Assembly (NCBI RefSeq): GCF_004664715.2 | Contig: NC_051079.1 | Location: 57,005,660 to 57,069,659, forward strand | DNA: 64,000 bases | DNA from: Peromyscus leucopus | Taxonomy: Eukaryota; Chordata; Mammalia; Rodentia; Cricetidae | Reading direction: 5' to 3' | In this document: one piece after another, positions 13,733-23,709 of the stretch | How positions within the stretch are numbered: position 1 is the first letter of the stretch | How the letters are laid out: the number at the start of each line of letters is the position of its first letter | The notes under the pieces: model-generated | What the model was told of the DNA's origin: nothing | The model's database searches: none | What the model saw: the letters and a program-made list of their open reading frames with translations, nothing else | Made by a program: the position numbers and the translations under genes

Positions 13733-14096
13733 TATAGACAGACTTTTCTGTCCCACCAGCCCACTCCCAAATAACCACACAGAGACTTATTATCAATTAT
13801 AAATGCTTGGCTGATAGCTTAGACTTGTTACTAACCAGCTCTTTCAACTTAAATATACCCATATTTCTTATTATGCTCTAACCACATGGGGGCACCTTTT
13901 TTTTTCAGCACAGCATGTTCATCTCCTTCCTCTGCATCTGGCTGGCGACCCCACCCCTTCCTCATCTATGCCCCCCTTTTTTTTGTCCGTAAGTCCTGAC
14001 TAACCTCTACCTGACTAGCTATTGACCAGTTAGGCCTTTATTAAACTAATGAGAGCAACAAATATTCATACTGTACAAAACATTTGTTCCACAGTA
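13733..14096 (-). mobile_element. Solo LTR inserted in a B3 SINE, 6-bp target duplication
   Basis: This 364-bp block separates the two halves of a B3. The hexamer GAATCC is duplicated at 13,727-13,732 and 14,097-14,102. Read on the minus strand it begins TACTGTGGAACAAAT and runs through AATAAAGGCCTAACTGG. That resembles a rodent LTR I know only by sequence, which starts TGTTGTGGAATATT and carries an AATAAAG signal in the same place. The terminal TG and CA are mutated. A 6-bp duplication is typical of ERV2/ERVK-class insertions. No internal retroviral sequence remains, so this is a solo LTR. The family name is not assigned. Confidence 0.75.
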
Positions 14097-14217
14097 GAAT
14101 CCCCTGGAACTGCAGTTGCAGATGGTGGATAGATACCATGTAGGTGCTGGAAACCACACCCTGGTTGTCTACAAGAACATCAACTGCCCTTAATTGCTGA
14201 GCCATCTCTCTAGTGCT
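14097..14217 (-). repeat. B3 SINE, antisense, 5' half (continuation)
   Basis: AATCCCCTGGAACTGCAGTT, then GTAGGTGCTGGAAACC and CTGAGCCATCTCTCTAG, complete the antisense B3 begun at 13,616. The long minus frame at 14,041-14,499 spans LTR, SINE and unique DNA and is not a gene. Confidence 0.88.
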
Positions 14218-15877
14218 GTTAATTTGTCTTCTCTGTAATCCTGGTATAACCCACCATTGTTTAGGATCTGTTGTAGCAGAGGCTTCTTGTCTCTTTTTCT
14301 TCAAGACCTCACCCAAATAGCCTACTTCTTCCCACAGATTCCATTTCCAGCACGCATACGTGAATCTCATGGGTATATACTCTGGGGTCTGTTCAGAGCC
14401 TTCAGTACATGTGGTAAATAATTTGATTACTACACAGCACGACAGGTACAAGCCTGTGTCTTCCTTAGTCCATGCCCAGATGCCTACCATTGGGACCAAG
14501 TTATACCCTAAACTCTGTGCTCACGTGCTTCTTGCCACCTCCATTGTGTAGAATGATGACTTTGGTGCATTTGCATATTGCTTTTTCTGGTTTTGCAAGG
14601 TTCTGGGTCTGATCAGATGGCCCAGCTTTGATCACAGAGAAAAGGAGTGATGCCACACTCCCAGCATTTTGAACACCCATGGCCTATTAGAGGTAGCCTA
14701 GTTGGATATGTCCTCTGGGAGTTCAGGCTACACCTTCAGGCTACTGAAGTTCCCTGGCTTTGCCTATTCCCAGGCACATGATCAAGTCTCATATCAGTTG
14801 GTAGCAGCTGTCATAATTGAACTGATGTCAGAATCTCTTCTGCATCCATTGTATGTCCCTGCATCTCCTAGTGCTGACTTATCCAGTGATCAGTTTGCAG
14901 GTCAGTATAGGAGAGAATGGACCATTTTAGAGAGATCAAAGCTGTTGACTTCAAGGTGATGGTTTGCTTATTCCAGCCTCTGGACACTGTCTATTTCTTG
15001 AGATGTGGCAACAGGTAATTCTTAAAGGAGATATATACAAAATGTTGGATGTTCAGAAGCAAGGGTCGAAGTGAGATATGTGAAGAAGAGACAGATAAAA
15101 AGAGGGCAAAAATAAGGAACAGTGGGATATAAAACATAAAAGAGAACTATCTGAATTTGGACATTTAAATTGACAGCTTTCTGTGATCATAAAGCTCTGT
15201 ATTGCTCATTTGGAGAAAAGTAAAAAACAAATGTAAGCAACCTGGCTTTCCATGTAGATGGCACAGTTAACACGATTCCTGAGCTCTTATCTGAAGCCTT
15301 CATTCTAGGCTAAGCGTTGAAGGACGCGACTTCCCAAAAGACTTGTCAGTGAGAGTTTTCCTTGAGGTGGTGGCCAACTTTGAATAACCTCCTCTTCAAG
15401 GAAAAAGAAAGTTCTGAGCAATGTTTGCCCATTTCCATGGTGTAAATGTGCTGGCATTGCTGGTTTTGAATACTGAGTGTGTTGGATGTTTCCTGGGGAA
15501 GATGAGCAGAGTACCAGTCTGGCTTCCCAGGATAGAATGAATTCCTTCTCCCTTACGTCACATCTGTCCTAGAGATGTTCAGGAATTTGATTTTTACTGG
15601 ACTTTAACTTGTTTTTACTTTTAAGCAAAAGCAACACTTTTTACTGACACATGCCCACTATTAATGTTTATTTGACTTCCGTGACATCTCTGCCATGCTT
15701 GGCGCAGACTCTACAAGTGAATCAGCAGAGAGATGAGGACTGTGTTCTCCCTTCTCAGTGTTCTCTGGAGATGCTGAGGGGGTACAGCTCATTCCTTTAA
15801 GTGCCAGCCTTTCTAGTAGACCCTTGGCAGTTACCATCGTTGCATGTGGATTGCAGTAACTTACGGGAAGCAATGAT
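14218..15877. other. Unique intron
   Basis: No exon or repeat family recognised. Confidence 0.5.
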
Positions 15878-15957
15878 AGGAGTTGAGGACGTCACTCAGT
15901 GGGTGTAAAGGTCTAGAGTTCATTCACTAATGTATCCACTCCAAAAAAAAAAAAATG
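15878..15957 (+). repeat. Possible degenerate ID-like SINE with A-tail
   Basis: GTTGAGGACGTCACTCAGTGG resembles the A-box half of ID/B2 heads and the segment ends in A13. The remainder is too diverged for a firm call. Confidence 0.35.
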
Positions 15958-16194
15958 TCAGTTTTATACTATATGGTCTTACATAATTCCGCAATCATTT
16001 TTTTTGGTAATCAAATATTACCTTTTATTTTTGGAAGAGTTTTGTCCCAATCCAAATCACGTATTTCCAAGAGAAAACTCTTTTGATGTTAATCTTTTAT
16101 TTCCTTTGTGTTGAAATAGTAAAAACAATAATTATAAAATTAATGATCGTTATAAAATAATTATAAAAATTATAATTATACGTCTATATATTTT

Positions 16195-16370
16195 AGTTCC
16201 TACTGTGGTCCAGGTTCCATGGTGACGTTTCCCCCAGTTTCCTATAATTTTCATGACAGTCCAGGGAGCAGAAGCAGTCATTCCCATTTTGTTGGATGAG
16301 AATCAATACAATAGGAGATATCAAAGATTTCTCCGAACTGTCCACATAGCGAGCAGCTCAGCCCATTCTC
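16195..16370 (-). repeat. MIR-like ancient SINE, antisense
   Basis: The series CTACTGTGGTCCAGGTTCC, ATAATTTTCATGACAGTCC, TTCCCATTTTGTTGGATGAG matches the order of the antisense MIR/L2-type 'cattatctcatttaatcc...cattttacagatgag' pattern. Confidence 0.5.
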
Positions 16371-16639
16371 GAATGAGTGGTGTTCAGAAAGGTAATGGAG
16401 GGAAGATGATCATAAATGCATTCTGTTTATTTTCTTGAGACAGACTGAGCAGCCTGAGAACATTTGGTGCTCAGAGGGAGGAAGTGCTAAGAGGCGAAAA
16501 CAAGTCGGAAAGGGAAGAAGGGGAGTTCAAAGACCAATTTCCCTTGCTTGGCCGTGCCAGCTCTAACTGCGTATGTTTGCTCTGCTTACATGCTGGAATC
16601 ATCGAGCCAGAATTCAGGGCAGTCTGTTTGGGGGATGCA

Positions 16640-16990
16640 TTAGTCAGGCTATATGAATGACTGCAACAGCCACCCCCCAGCTTCAGGGCTTAACCCTGCA
16701 GAAGACTGTTTCCCTCTGTTGTAGAAGGACAGCAGGAGGCTGCTCCGATGACTGTAGTCTTGAGGTCTGGATTCATCCCTGCTTTCGCTCTGGGAGTCGG
16801 TAGATATTAGTATTAGGCTGATCAAAGAGGGGGAGAGTTCAGAGGAGGTGGCAGGGGAGCGCTAGGGGCGATCTAGGAAAAGACAACTCTTACTTATCGT
16901 CCTATTCTATTGGCCAAGCCTTAGTCAGATGCTCCGATGGGGAGGATGGGGTTTGTAGCCTTCCTAGTGGTCAAGGGGATGATAGATTGG
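16640..16990. repeat. Ancient mammalian interspersed repeat, family not assigned
   Basis: TAGTCAGGCTATATGAATGA, CTCCGATGACTGTAGTCTTG, then TATTGGCCAAGCCTTAGTCA and GGGTTTGTAGCCTTCC resemble in order an old MER-type repeat ('...ccattggccagaactcagtcacatgg...gggaaatgtagtc'). The similarity is recalled, not computed. Confidence 0.4.
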
Positions 16991-17687
16991 TAACCAAATC
17001 TTAGTTTTTACCACCCAGGGATACACTAGAGGCTTGAAAGTTTGGAGACCACTGCTTTTCAGAGGCATTTTAGTTTTGAGGAGATACTAGCACATGGCAT
17101 GTGGCTGTATGTTCATGAAGTTGGCAGCCTGGTTAGGAAGGTTATTCCCCCCTTTCTCTGAGGAGGAGACAGTAGGGCACATTGCAACAGAACACCCTGG
17201 AAGTGGAATGTACTGGGAATGGACAGTCCAGCAGTAATTGCTGGTTATAGGGTTATATGGAAAGCTATGGTATTTCTGAGGAAGAATGGAAAAGGCTAGT
17301 GTAAGGGAAATGTGAAGGAATGGGACGGGGGTGACTCATGACCTCAGCTTCTGCTGTAGAACTTTGCTCCTTTAAAAGATGTATTTCTTATGAATAATAC
17401 AGAGATTTTTCTGCCTGTGTAACATCGAGTGTTTGCACTTTTCTCTTTAAGTGTCATAACATTTTTCATTTGTGAAACTGATTGTTGAAGTCTACGCTCA
17501 TGTCACATACTGTGGGCTTCCTTTTATTTGGGAGTCGTCCTTTGCAGAGGACTGCACCTGTCCCTCGGATTAAACTGGAGTGACCAGCTGGGAGAAGTGA
17601 GGCCTTCTAGAAGCAAGTGACAGTGCCTTTGATCCAGTGCAGAGAATCTGTTTTATCTTGTTCTGTGTTGGCTGGGCATTGTTTTGA
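16991..17687. other. Unique intron
   Basis: Nothing recognised. Confidence 0.5.
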
Positions 17688-17710
17688 CCCCCCCCCCCCC
17701 CCCCCCCCCC
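17688..17710. repeat. C23 homopolymer
   Basis: Twenty-three consecutive C. The exact length may be affected by sequencing. Confidence 0.95.
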
Positions 17711-18470
17711 GTATTTATGAAGCTCACGGTGTTTCTCGTCTTCGGTTTTCCTATTTGTAACTGCAGATTTCGCAGTTGCTTTTGTGGGCCACTTGCCTCC
17801 CGAAATTTGGCCCGACAGTTTTGAGTAGCTGAGCGATTTATCGGGGACAGATCAGCCGAAATGTGGCTGCTGTACGCTAGTAAAGCAGAAGGAACGACAT
17901 AAGGTTAGGTGACTGATGTGGGAGTTTCTGAATTTGATTTGGTTTTACATGGAAAGGTTGAAGCAATGATCCATGTATTCTAATAAAAATCATCAGTACA
18001 AATCAAATAAAATCTGGCTTAGTGGCTATTTTCCCACTGTATCACTCACAGCTAGCCTGCGCTGCAGAGCGAGTTTGGCAGGCCTGCACGGGTTCGCCCA
18101 CAGCAGAATCTTCGAGTTGCATTGCAATCTTGGCCGTGTTGGGCAGGCATCTCTTCTAATCAACCTTTCGCTAATCTCATCAGATAAATCATTATTCTCC
18201 ACTGACAGCCCAGACTTCCCCGGCCACTTCTCTGCTTCATGTTTTCCCTCAAGATGCCTGGTTATTGTCATGCTTTGGGTCCCCCCCCCCAGTCCATCTC
18301 CTTTCAAACCAATGACATTTTCACCATTCCTGAGAGGAGTTATGGCCTCTTTACCCTGCTTCAGGCTGGCTTTGTGGCACACAGACAGCGGGGCAGCTAA
18401 CCTCTTTTTCACCAGTGTGTTGTTGGTGACCAGATGGGCCAAGACAGGAGGCATCTGAGCTGCAGACTTA
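17711..18470. promoter_or_regulatory. CpG-enriched repeat-free block, candidate enhancer or alternative exon
   Basis: I count eleven CpG between about 17,725 and 17,910, with more at 18,050-18,145, in an intron otherwise poor in CpG. No interspersed repeat is recognisable. Long frames are open on both strands over 17,973-18,458 (161 and 142 codons), which points to low stop density rather than coding. Such blocks in developmental bHLH loci are often conserved enhancers or alternative first exons. No TATA box, start codon joined to a donor, or protein similarity was established. Confidence 0.3.
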
Positions 18471-18759
18471 TCGGCATGAGATGTCTATTTCCTGATCCTG
18501 TGAGAGTGGTAGGACTGAACCTTAGGGCGCTAGTCAGTGCTTCCGGTGTGTTCTGATTGTAACAGTTAGAACCCCAGAGCGGGAAGAGGGTGAGCAGGTG
18601 TGTGTGTGCATGTTTTTAAGGCCCTGAAAGTGAAAGTGTAGGAAACAGTATGCATTTGAGGGACAGACACCATGGGTTCTTTCTGTCACCACAGTCCTCC
18701 ATGGCTGCAAATTGATGCCACCACATGAGGTGACCTGTTGTACACGAGTGCAACAGACT

Positions 18760-19218
18760 GCTGACAGGATTTGGGGGCAATTTTAGTACAGTAATCATGA
18801 AGTCTAAGTTTGATTATTTAGATCCAGTGCATGTCTTTTGTATTATTTTTATTATATTTATATCTGATAGCTCCAATTGCATCGCATATTTTGCATTACT
18901 GAGTATAATAAATGCTCATCTCTGACCAGTATGCACTGGGCGTCTTAATTGAAATGAATAAAATCATAGTAAAATGATTTTATATTAGTGTATTACTTTA
19001 TATACTTTTTGTATTCCATTGAAATTGATGACATCATGTTAGATCACTGTGTACACAGGGCAGAACAGAGTCGCAAGCAGACCTTGCTGACAGGATTTGG
19101 GGCAATTTTAGTAACATGAAAATGATTGTAGTCAGTTCGTATTTAAGTCTGAAGCTCCCTTGATCCCAATTTCATACTTTAAATGACTCCAGATGCATCG
19201 TCTTAATTGAAATGAATA
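18760..19218 (+). repeat. Local direct duplication, two diverged copies
   Basis: GCTGACAGGATTTGG...CAATTTTAGTA occurs at 18,760-18,788 and 19,086-19,113. CGTCTTAATTGAAATGAATA occurs identically at 18,941-18,960 and 19,199-19,218. The offsets (326 and 258 bp) differ, so one copy lost or gained about 68 bp after duplication. Confidence 0.8.
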
Positions 19219-19222
19219 TATA

Positions 19223-19259
<37 letters not shown>
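19216..19259. repeat. (TA)n microsatellite
   Basis: About 20 units with early interruptions. It starts at the end of the second duplicate copy. Confidence 0.95.
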
Positions 19260-19590
19260 CCAATGCATAAGGCAAAAGTGTGATTGCATTATTGAGGTAT
19301 AATGTGAAATGCCTGCATCAGATTTCTCTGACCAAGTGGATGAAAACAAGAACATGGGCTTTCTCTTAGACAAGATCATGAAAATCAAGAAACTATGAGA
19401 ACATTCAAGTGGGTTGGTCCTGTGTACACACTGACTTTATACATGTGCACATGCACAGACACAAACATGGGAGACCTCTGTCTGTCTGCCTGCCATTTGG
19501 ATGACACGGAATTGTGAGGAACCTGCTCTCAGCCTTGTGTACATCAGGCTGAGATCCATCGGCACTCTTCAGATTGTGGGATGACAAAGG
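19260..19590. other. Unique intron
   Basis: Nothing recognised. Confidence 0.5.
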
Positions 19591-19630
19591 TGTTATCAGA
19601 GGTTATCAGAGGTTATCAAAGGTTATCAAA
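19591..19630. repeat. Four tandem 10-bp units, each with a GATA-type motif
   Basis: TGTTATCAGA, GGTTATCAGA, GGTTATCAAA, GGTTATCAAA. Each holds TTATCA, the complement of TGATAA (WGATAR), at exact 10-bp spacing. Whether any factor binds is unknown. Confidence 0.85.
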
Positions 19631-20027
19631 GGAGCTGTTTCCACTTCGTCTTGGTTATAAGAAGTTCACTTACCCCGTCCCAGCAAGTGATGGCAAAGCT
19701 CTACCAAATGGCAAACTCCCTGTCACTTTGTTTCCATGGCCAAAGCTGTGCAGCTCCTCATACTTGGTGGTCTAATTAGGAAAATATTTTTCAGTTTTTA
19801 AGTTGAAAAGACTTTTTTTTTTTAATAAAATATATTCTAGTCAGTTTCCCCTCCCTCACCTTCTCTTAGATCTTCCCCATTTATCTGACTCAAGACCCTT
19901 CCCTCTCTCTCTCTGGAAGACAAACAGGCAAATAAAAAACCAAACCACAATAAAACAAAACAACAGAAAAAGCCGGAGGAACACATACACAGACACAAAC
20001 ACACGTAGACACAAATACACATAGACA

Positions 20028-20028
<1 letters not shown>

Positions 20029-20072
<44 letters not shown>
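20029..20072. repeat. (CA)n microsatellite inside the L1
   Basis: About 22 units. A degenerate AGACACAAACACA array precedes it from about 19,981. Confidence 0.95.
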
Positions 20073-20074
<2 letters not shown>

Positions 20075-20235
20075 CACATCACATACAAAACAAAATTTAG
20101 AAACCATAATATATAAGCAAAAGACCAGTAAGGTTAAAATAAAAATGTCCAAGTAAAGCGTTATGAGACAAAACAAAAAAATTTCCCACATGGACGTCCT
20201 TAAGTGTAGTTTGTATAACTGGTGAGAATCTATGG

Positions 20236-20341
20236 GATAAAAATTTTCCCTTGTGAGTGGTTATCAATTGGAAATAGCTTCTGAGTTAGATAAAAATTTT
20301 CCCTTGTGAGTGGTTGTCAATTGGAGATAGCTTCTGAGTTA
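20236..20341 (+). repeat. 53-bp tandem duplication inside the L1
   Basis: Units 20,236-20,288 and 20,289-20,341 both begin GATAAAAATTTTCCC and end CTTCTGAGTTA, with two differences (ATC/GTC and GGAAAT/GGAGAT). Confidence 0.95.
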
Positions 20342-20960
20342 AGGATGGGGGCCTGTGTCCACTTCCTGTCTCAGCACTGGGAACCCCATCTGGCTTGAAC
20401 CTCTGTGGTCCCTGTGCATCCTGCCGCAGTCTCTGAGTTTATGGGTGCGTCAGCCCTGTTGTGTCGACAAGGCACCTCTTCTTCTGTAGCATTCCCTGAG
20501 TTCTGAGGGGGAGGAATTGGATGAAGAAATCTCATTTAGGACTGGATGTTCCAAGGTCCCTCATTCTCTGCATATTGTCCAGTCAGTTTTTGAGTCTCTG
20601 CATTAGTTCTCATCAATTATAGGAGGAAGCTTCTCTGATGATGGCTGAGCAAGACACTGATCCATGGGTGTAGTAGAATGTTGTTAGGAGTCCTTTTATT
20701 GCTTCCACAGAATGATAGAATTTGGCTTTCCCCTAGATCCAGGGCCTGTCTGGTCTCAGGTTCTGGACCACCCAAGCATTGTCAGGTGTGGGTTCCATCT
20801 CATGCACTGAGCCTTAAATGCAATCAGATAATGGTTTTTTGTCCCCATAACTTTTGTGCCACTATTACACTGGAGTGTCACGGAGGCAGGTCACTGCTGG
20901 AGACCAAAGGGTTTGTTGGCTCAGCCATTGAAGGCTAGGCTCAGAACTAAAAAGATAAGA

Positions 20961-23593
20961 AAACATGAAGTTCAGATGTCAGTTTATCCATCTAACACTA
21001 AAACTTTAGATATTTCTCAGGCTCATTTCTGCCAGCCTATGAGAGCGGTACTGGATTTTTCTCTGCATCATACCCGGTTGTGCTTGTCTATCCTGGGGGA
21101 TGTGTTACCTGGGTGGCAGATCTTCCAGACTGGTGGGTAGAAGTGGTGAGACTGGGAAGGACCACATATAGGGTGATAGCCTGGCCCCAGAGTGGAGGGT
21201 TCAGCATGTCCTCACTGATTGGAGTGGTTCCCAAGCGGTTTGCTCAATCCTGCCTTCATTTTGGCTGAATTCGTTCTCAGTTTACAGAACAGATATGTTT
21301 ATCATATTCTTTTCCTTGCTCCTGTCTCCCTGACCTAGGTCACAAGGAGACTGTCACTGACTGGGGTCTGTCACTACCATATAACTAAACAATTGAAGAA
21401 ATCTTGTAATTAATTCAAACAGAATTGAAAGTTCCTTGAAGTTTCCCATTGACCGACAGACCAGAGGTCCATTAGGATCCATCAGGAAAGTGTTTTAGAA
21501 AGAGAATGGTAATGGAGACTCAAGAATATTTTTATTTTTTACTGACTATTTTTTCATGTTTCCAATGAGTATGTAACTGCAAATTAGTTATGATGGTCGT
21601 CAAGCGTCTCTTCATAGAGTGCCAGTAACTGCAGCATAGGAAAGCTACTTGTGCCATAGCATCTGTACAGTACCTTGGCCAGGTGACAGGCATTAGCTGA
21701 TCACCTGAAAAGTAGGACACTGTAGTGTCATGGGGCTCTTGATGTGACATCCTTGACAATACACAGGGTAACATTTCTAGTGCCCTATCCACCCAGGAAG
21801 GATATAATCGTTAGGAAGCATCATCTGGAGGTGACTTGTACATATTCTTCTGAAGTCCTATATCACTAAGAGAAGCACCAAGGAGCCATTTCCAATCAAA
21901 ATAGGTGAAAGAGACATGGTGTTTTAATACAGTGCATGATCTTTTGACATGGTCTTTCCCATAGGGATGAGTGGTACCAATTTTGGAATGTGAATTATGA
22001 AGTGGATAAAAGTATCAATATTAAACTTCCTGTTTGTGATAACTGGGCATCTCTGCCCTTAGGATATGCACATTAGAAGTATTGAAGAAGTAAATAATAT
22101 TGATTCTTTCCTGCTTGCAAATATTGACATGCAATATAGTATATAACACAAGTCGCACTGTAGTTAAAACCCTTTAAAATGAGAAATATTAGAGAATATA
22201 GGGAGAATTTTAAAAGATTTTTTTCTTTGTGTCAACCTTTGATTTTTTTTATTGATGATTTCCCAGATGCAGCCAGGGTATCTGTAGTTTTGAATGAGGA
22301 TCATTAGTGTATTTTGCTGGTCAACCAACAATGTGGGTATGCCCAAATAGTGCTTATATTGTAAACGGATTACCTTCTGGAAGAGTTACTAAAACCATCT
22401 TGAGATTGGTTAATGGCTAATAGGATCTTCAAAATCCAAAGAAATGCCTGAAATTTGTTTAATGGGAAGACTTAAACAAGGTAAGATAATGTTAAACTCT
22501 TTCTGGATTTTGGCCTAGTCAGGGCAGTATACATTTGACCAGGGAAGTGTTCTGATAGCCTGCAGATGTGGCATCTATTCATCTTCTATGTTTTCATAAT
22601 TCTGATGAAGAAAGTTCTATACGATTGTATTTGGGCAGTGTGCACCTCTGAGCCCACGGAGTAAAGTGGAGGGAGGCCCTGCTCCTGCCTCAGCCTCACA
22701 GCCTCACAGTAGTGAGTCTTCCAGAATCATTTCTGAGAGACTTCAAATACACATGGAGGTAGGTTTATAAATGTGTAAAAGAGTTTATGCCTTTTTTGCA
22801 GCTTTCCAGTGTTTACGTGTTTGATGCCGATTTCCCTCTTTAATTGTAGCAGAGATAAAGAGTTAGTCGTTGAAAACGGTAGGAGCTGTGTGTTCTGCCT
22901 TGATCACGGGCTTAGATAATCTGGCTTGTTTGCTGATGGGTTCTGCGCCTTGAGACTTTTATAGGGCAGTATTAAAGCTCTGAGCCTTCTTATTTTGCCC
23001 GTACCCAGAAGATTGCTTTAATGAGGAGTAAAGGGCCTTTTTCCAATTACAAGGGAATAACTGTATTAAGTTCCTGTGTTATGTCAACCTGCTTTGATTT
23101 GATTACTGTGCAAGAAATGGATTTATCTGTCAGTGTTACTTAATTAAGCCTTCTCATTGATGTTTAGCAGAGTAATATAGTGTGGTTTGCACATTTGAGT
23201 CTAAATACAGAGAAAATTGCCCTAAAACTGAGACCTGACCCCTGAAGAGAACATGCAGATCGATCGGTCTTCTTCGGCAGGTCATAGGCTGTGGTGGAGG
23301 ACACAGAAGGAAGGCTGGAGACGTGGAAAGGATGACAGGGAAAACTGGGGCTGGGGCAGTTACTTGATGCATAAGTTGACTGACTGTTAGAAAGCTTATT
23401 ACAAACTTAGGAAAAAGAACATTGTCATTTATTTATTTACTTTTAGAATAACATTTTTAAACAGTGCTTAAAAGACATACTAACTGGCATTAATAAAGGA
23501 TAACAGCATTCCAGTAGTTCCACTCCAAACAAGTTATTTTATACTGTGTTCTCACCATATCTTCAATTACCTTTCACACTCATGCATGCACAC

Positions 23594-23595
<2 letters not shown>
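20961..23595. other. Unique intron (left part may be further L1)
   Basis: 20,961-21,290 could still be diverged L1 but was not recognised. The rest has no recognisable feature. Confidence 0.5.
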
Positions 23596-23627
<32 letters not shown>

Positions 23628-23637
23628 ACACACACAC

Positions 23638-23705
<68 letters not shown>
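23596..23705. repeat. Long interrupted (CA)n microsatellite
   Basis: About 110 bp of CA with a CC slip near 23,626, CTG near 23,638-23,640 and a terminal CG. Confidence 0.97.

Positions 23706-23709
<4 letters not shown>

Larger units (their letters stand above)
19811..20960 (-). mobile_element. L1 (LINE-1) 3' end, antisense, truncated
   Basis: In order it shows a T-rich start (the L1 A-tail), CCATAATATATAAGCAAAAG, GTGGTTATCAATTGGA, CTCATTTAGGACTGGATG, GGAAGCTTCTCTGATGATGG, TCAGGTTCTGGACCACCCAA and GGTTCCATCTCATGCACTGA. These are the rodent L1 3' untranslated region in reverse. It carries an internal (CA)n (20,029-20,072) and a copy-specific 53-bp tandem duplication (20,236-20,341). No ORF2 catalytic motif was recognised, so it is a dead, 5'-truncated copy. 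The right boundary is approximate and may lie further right. Confidence 0.82.

Noticed and set aside
14041..14499. 152-codon minus-strand open frame
   Set aside because: It runs through the solo LTR and the 5' half of the B3 into unique DNA and has no recognisable protein.
17973..18458. Opposed frames of 161 and 142 codons
   Set aside because: Frames open on both strands over the same bases reflect low stop density in a G/C-richer block. No similarity or splice signals fit a gene.
20961..21290. Extension of the antisense L1 into ORF2
   Set aside because: No reverse-transcriptase motif or recognisable L1 block was seen, so the boundary was kept at about 20,960.
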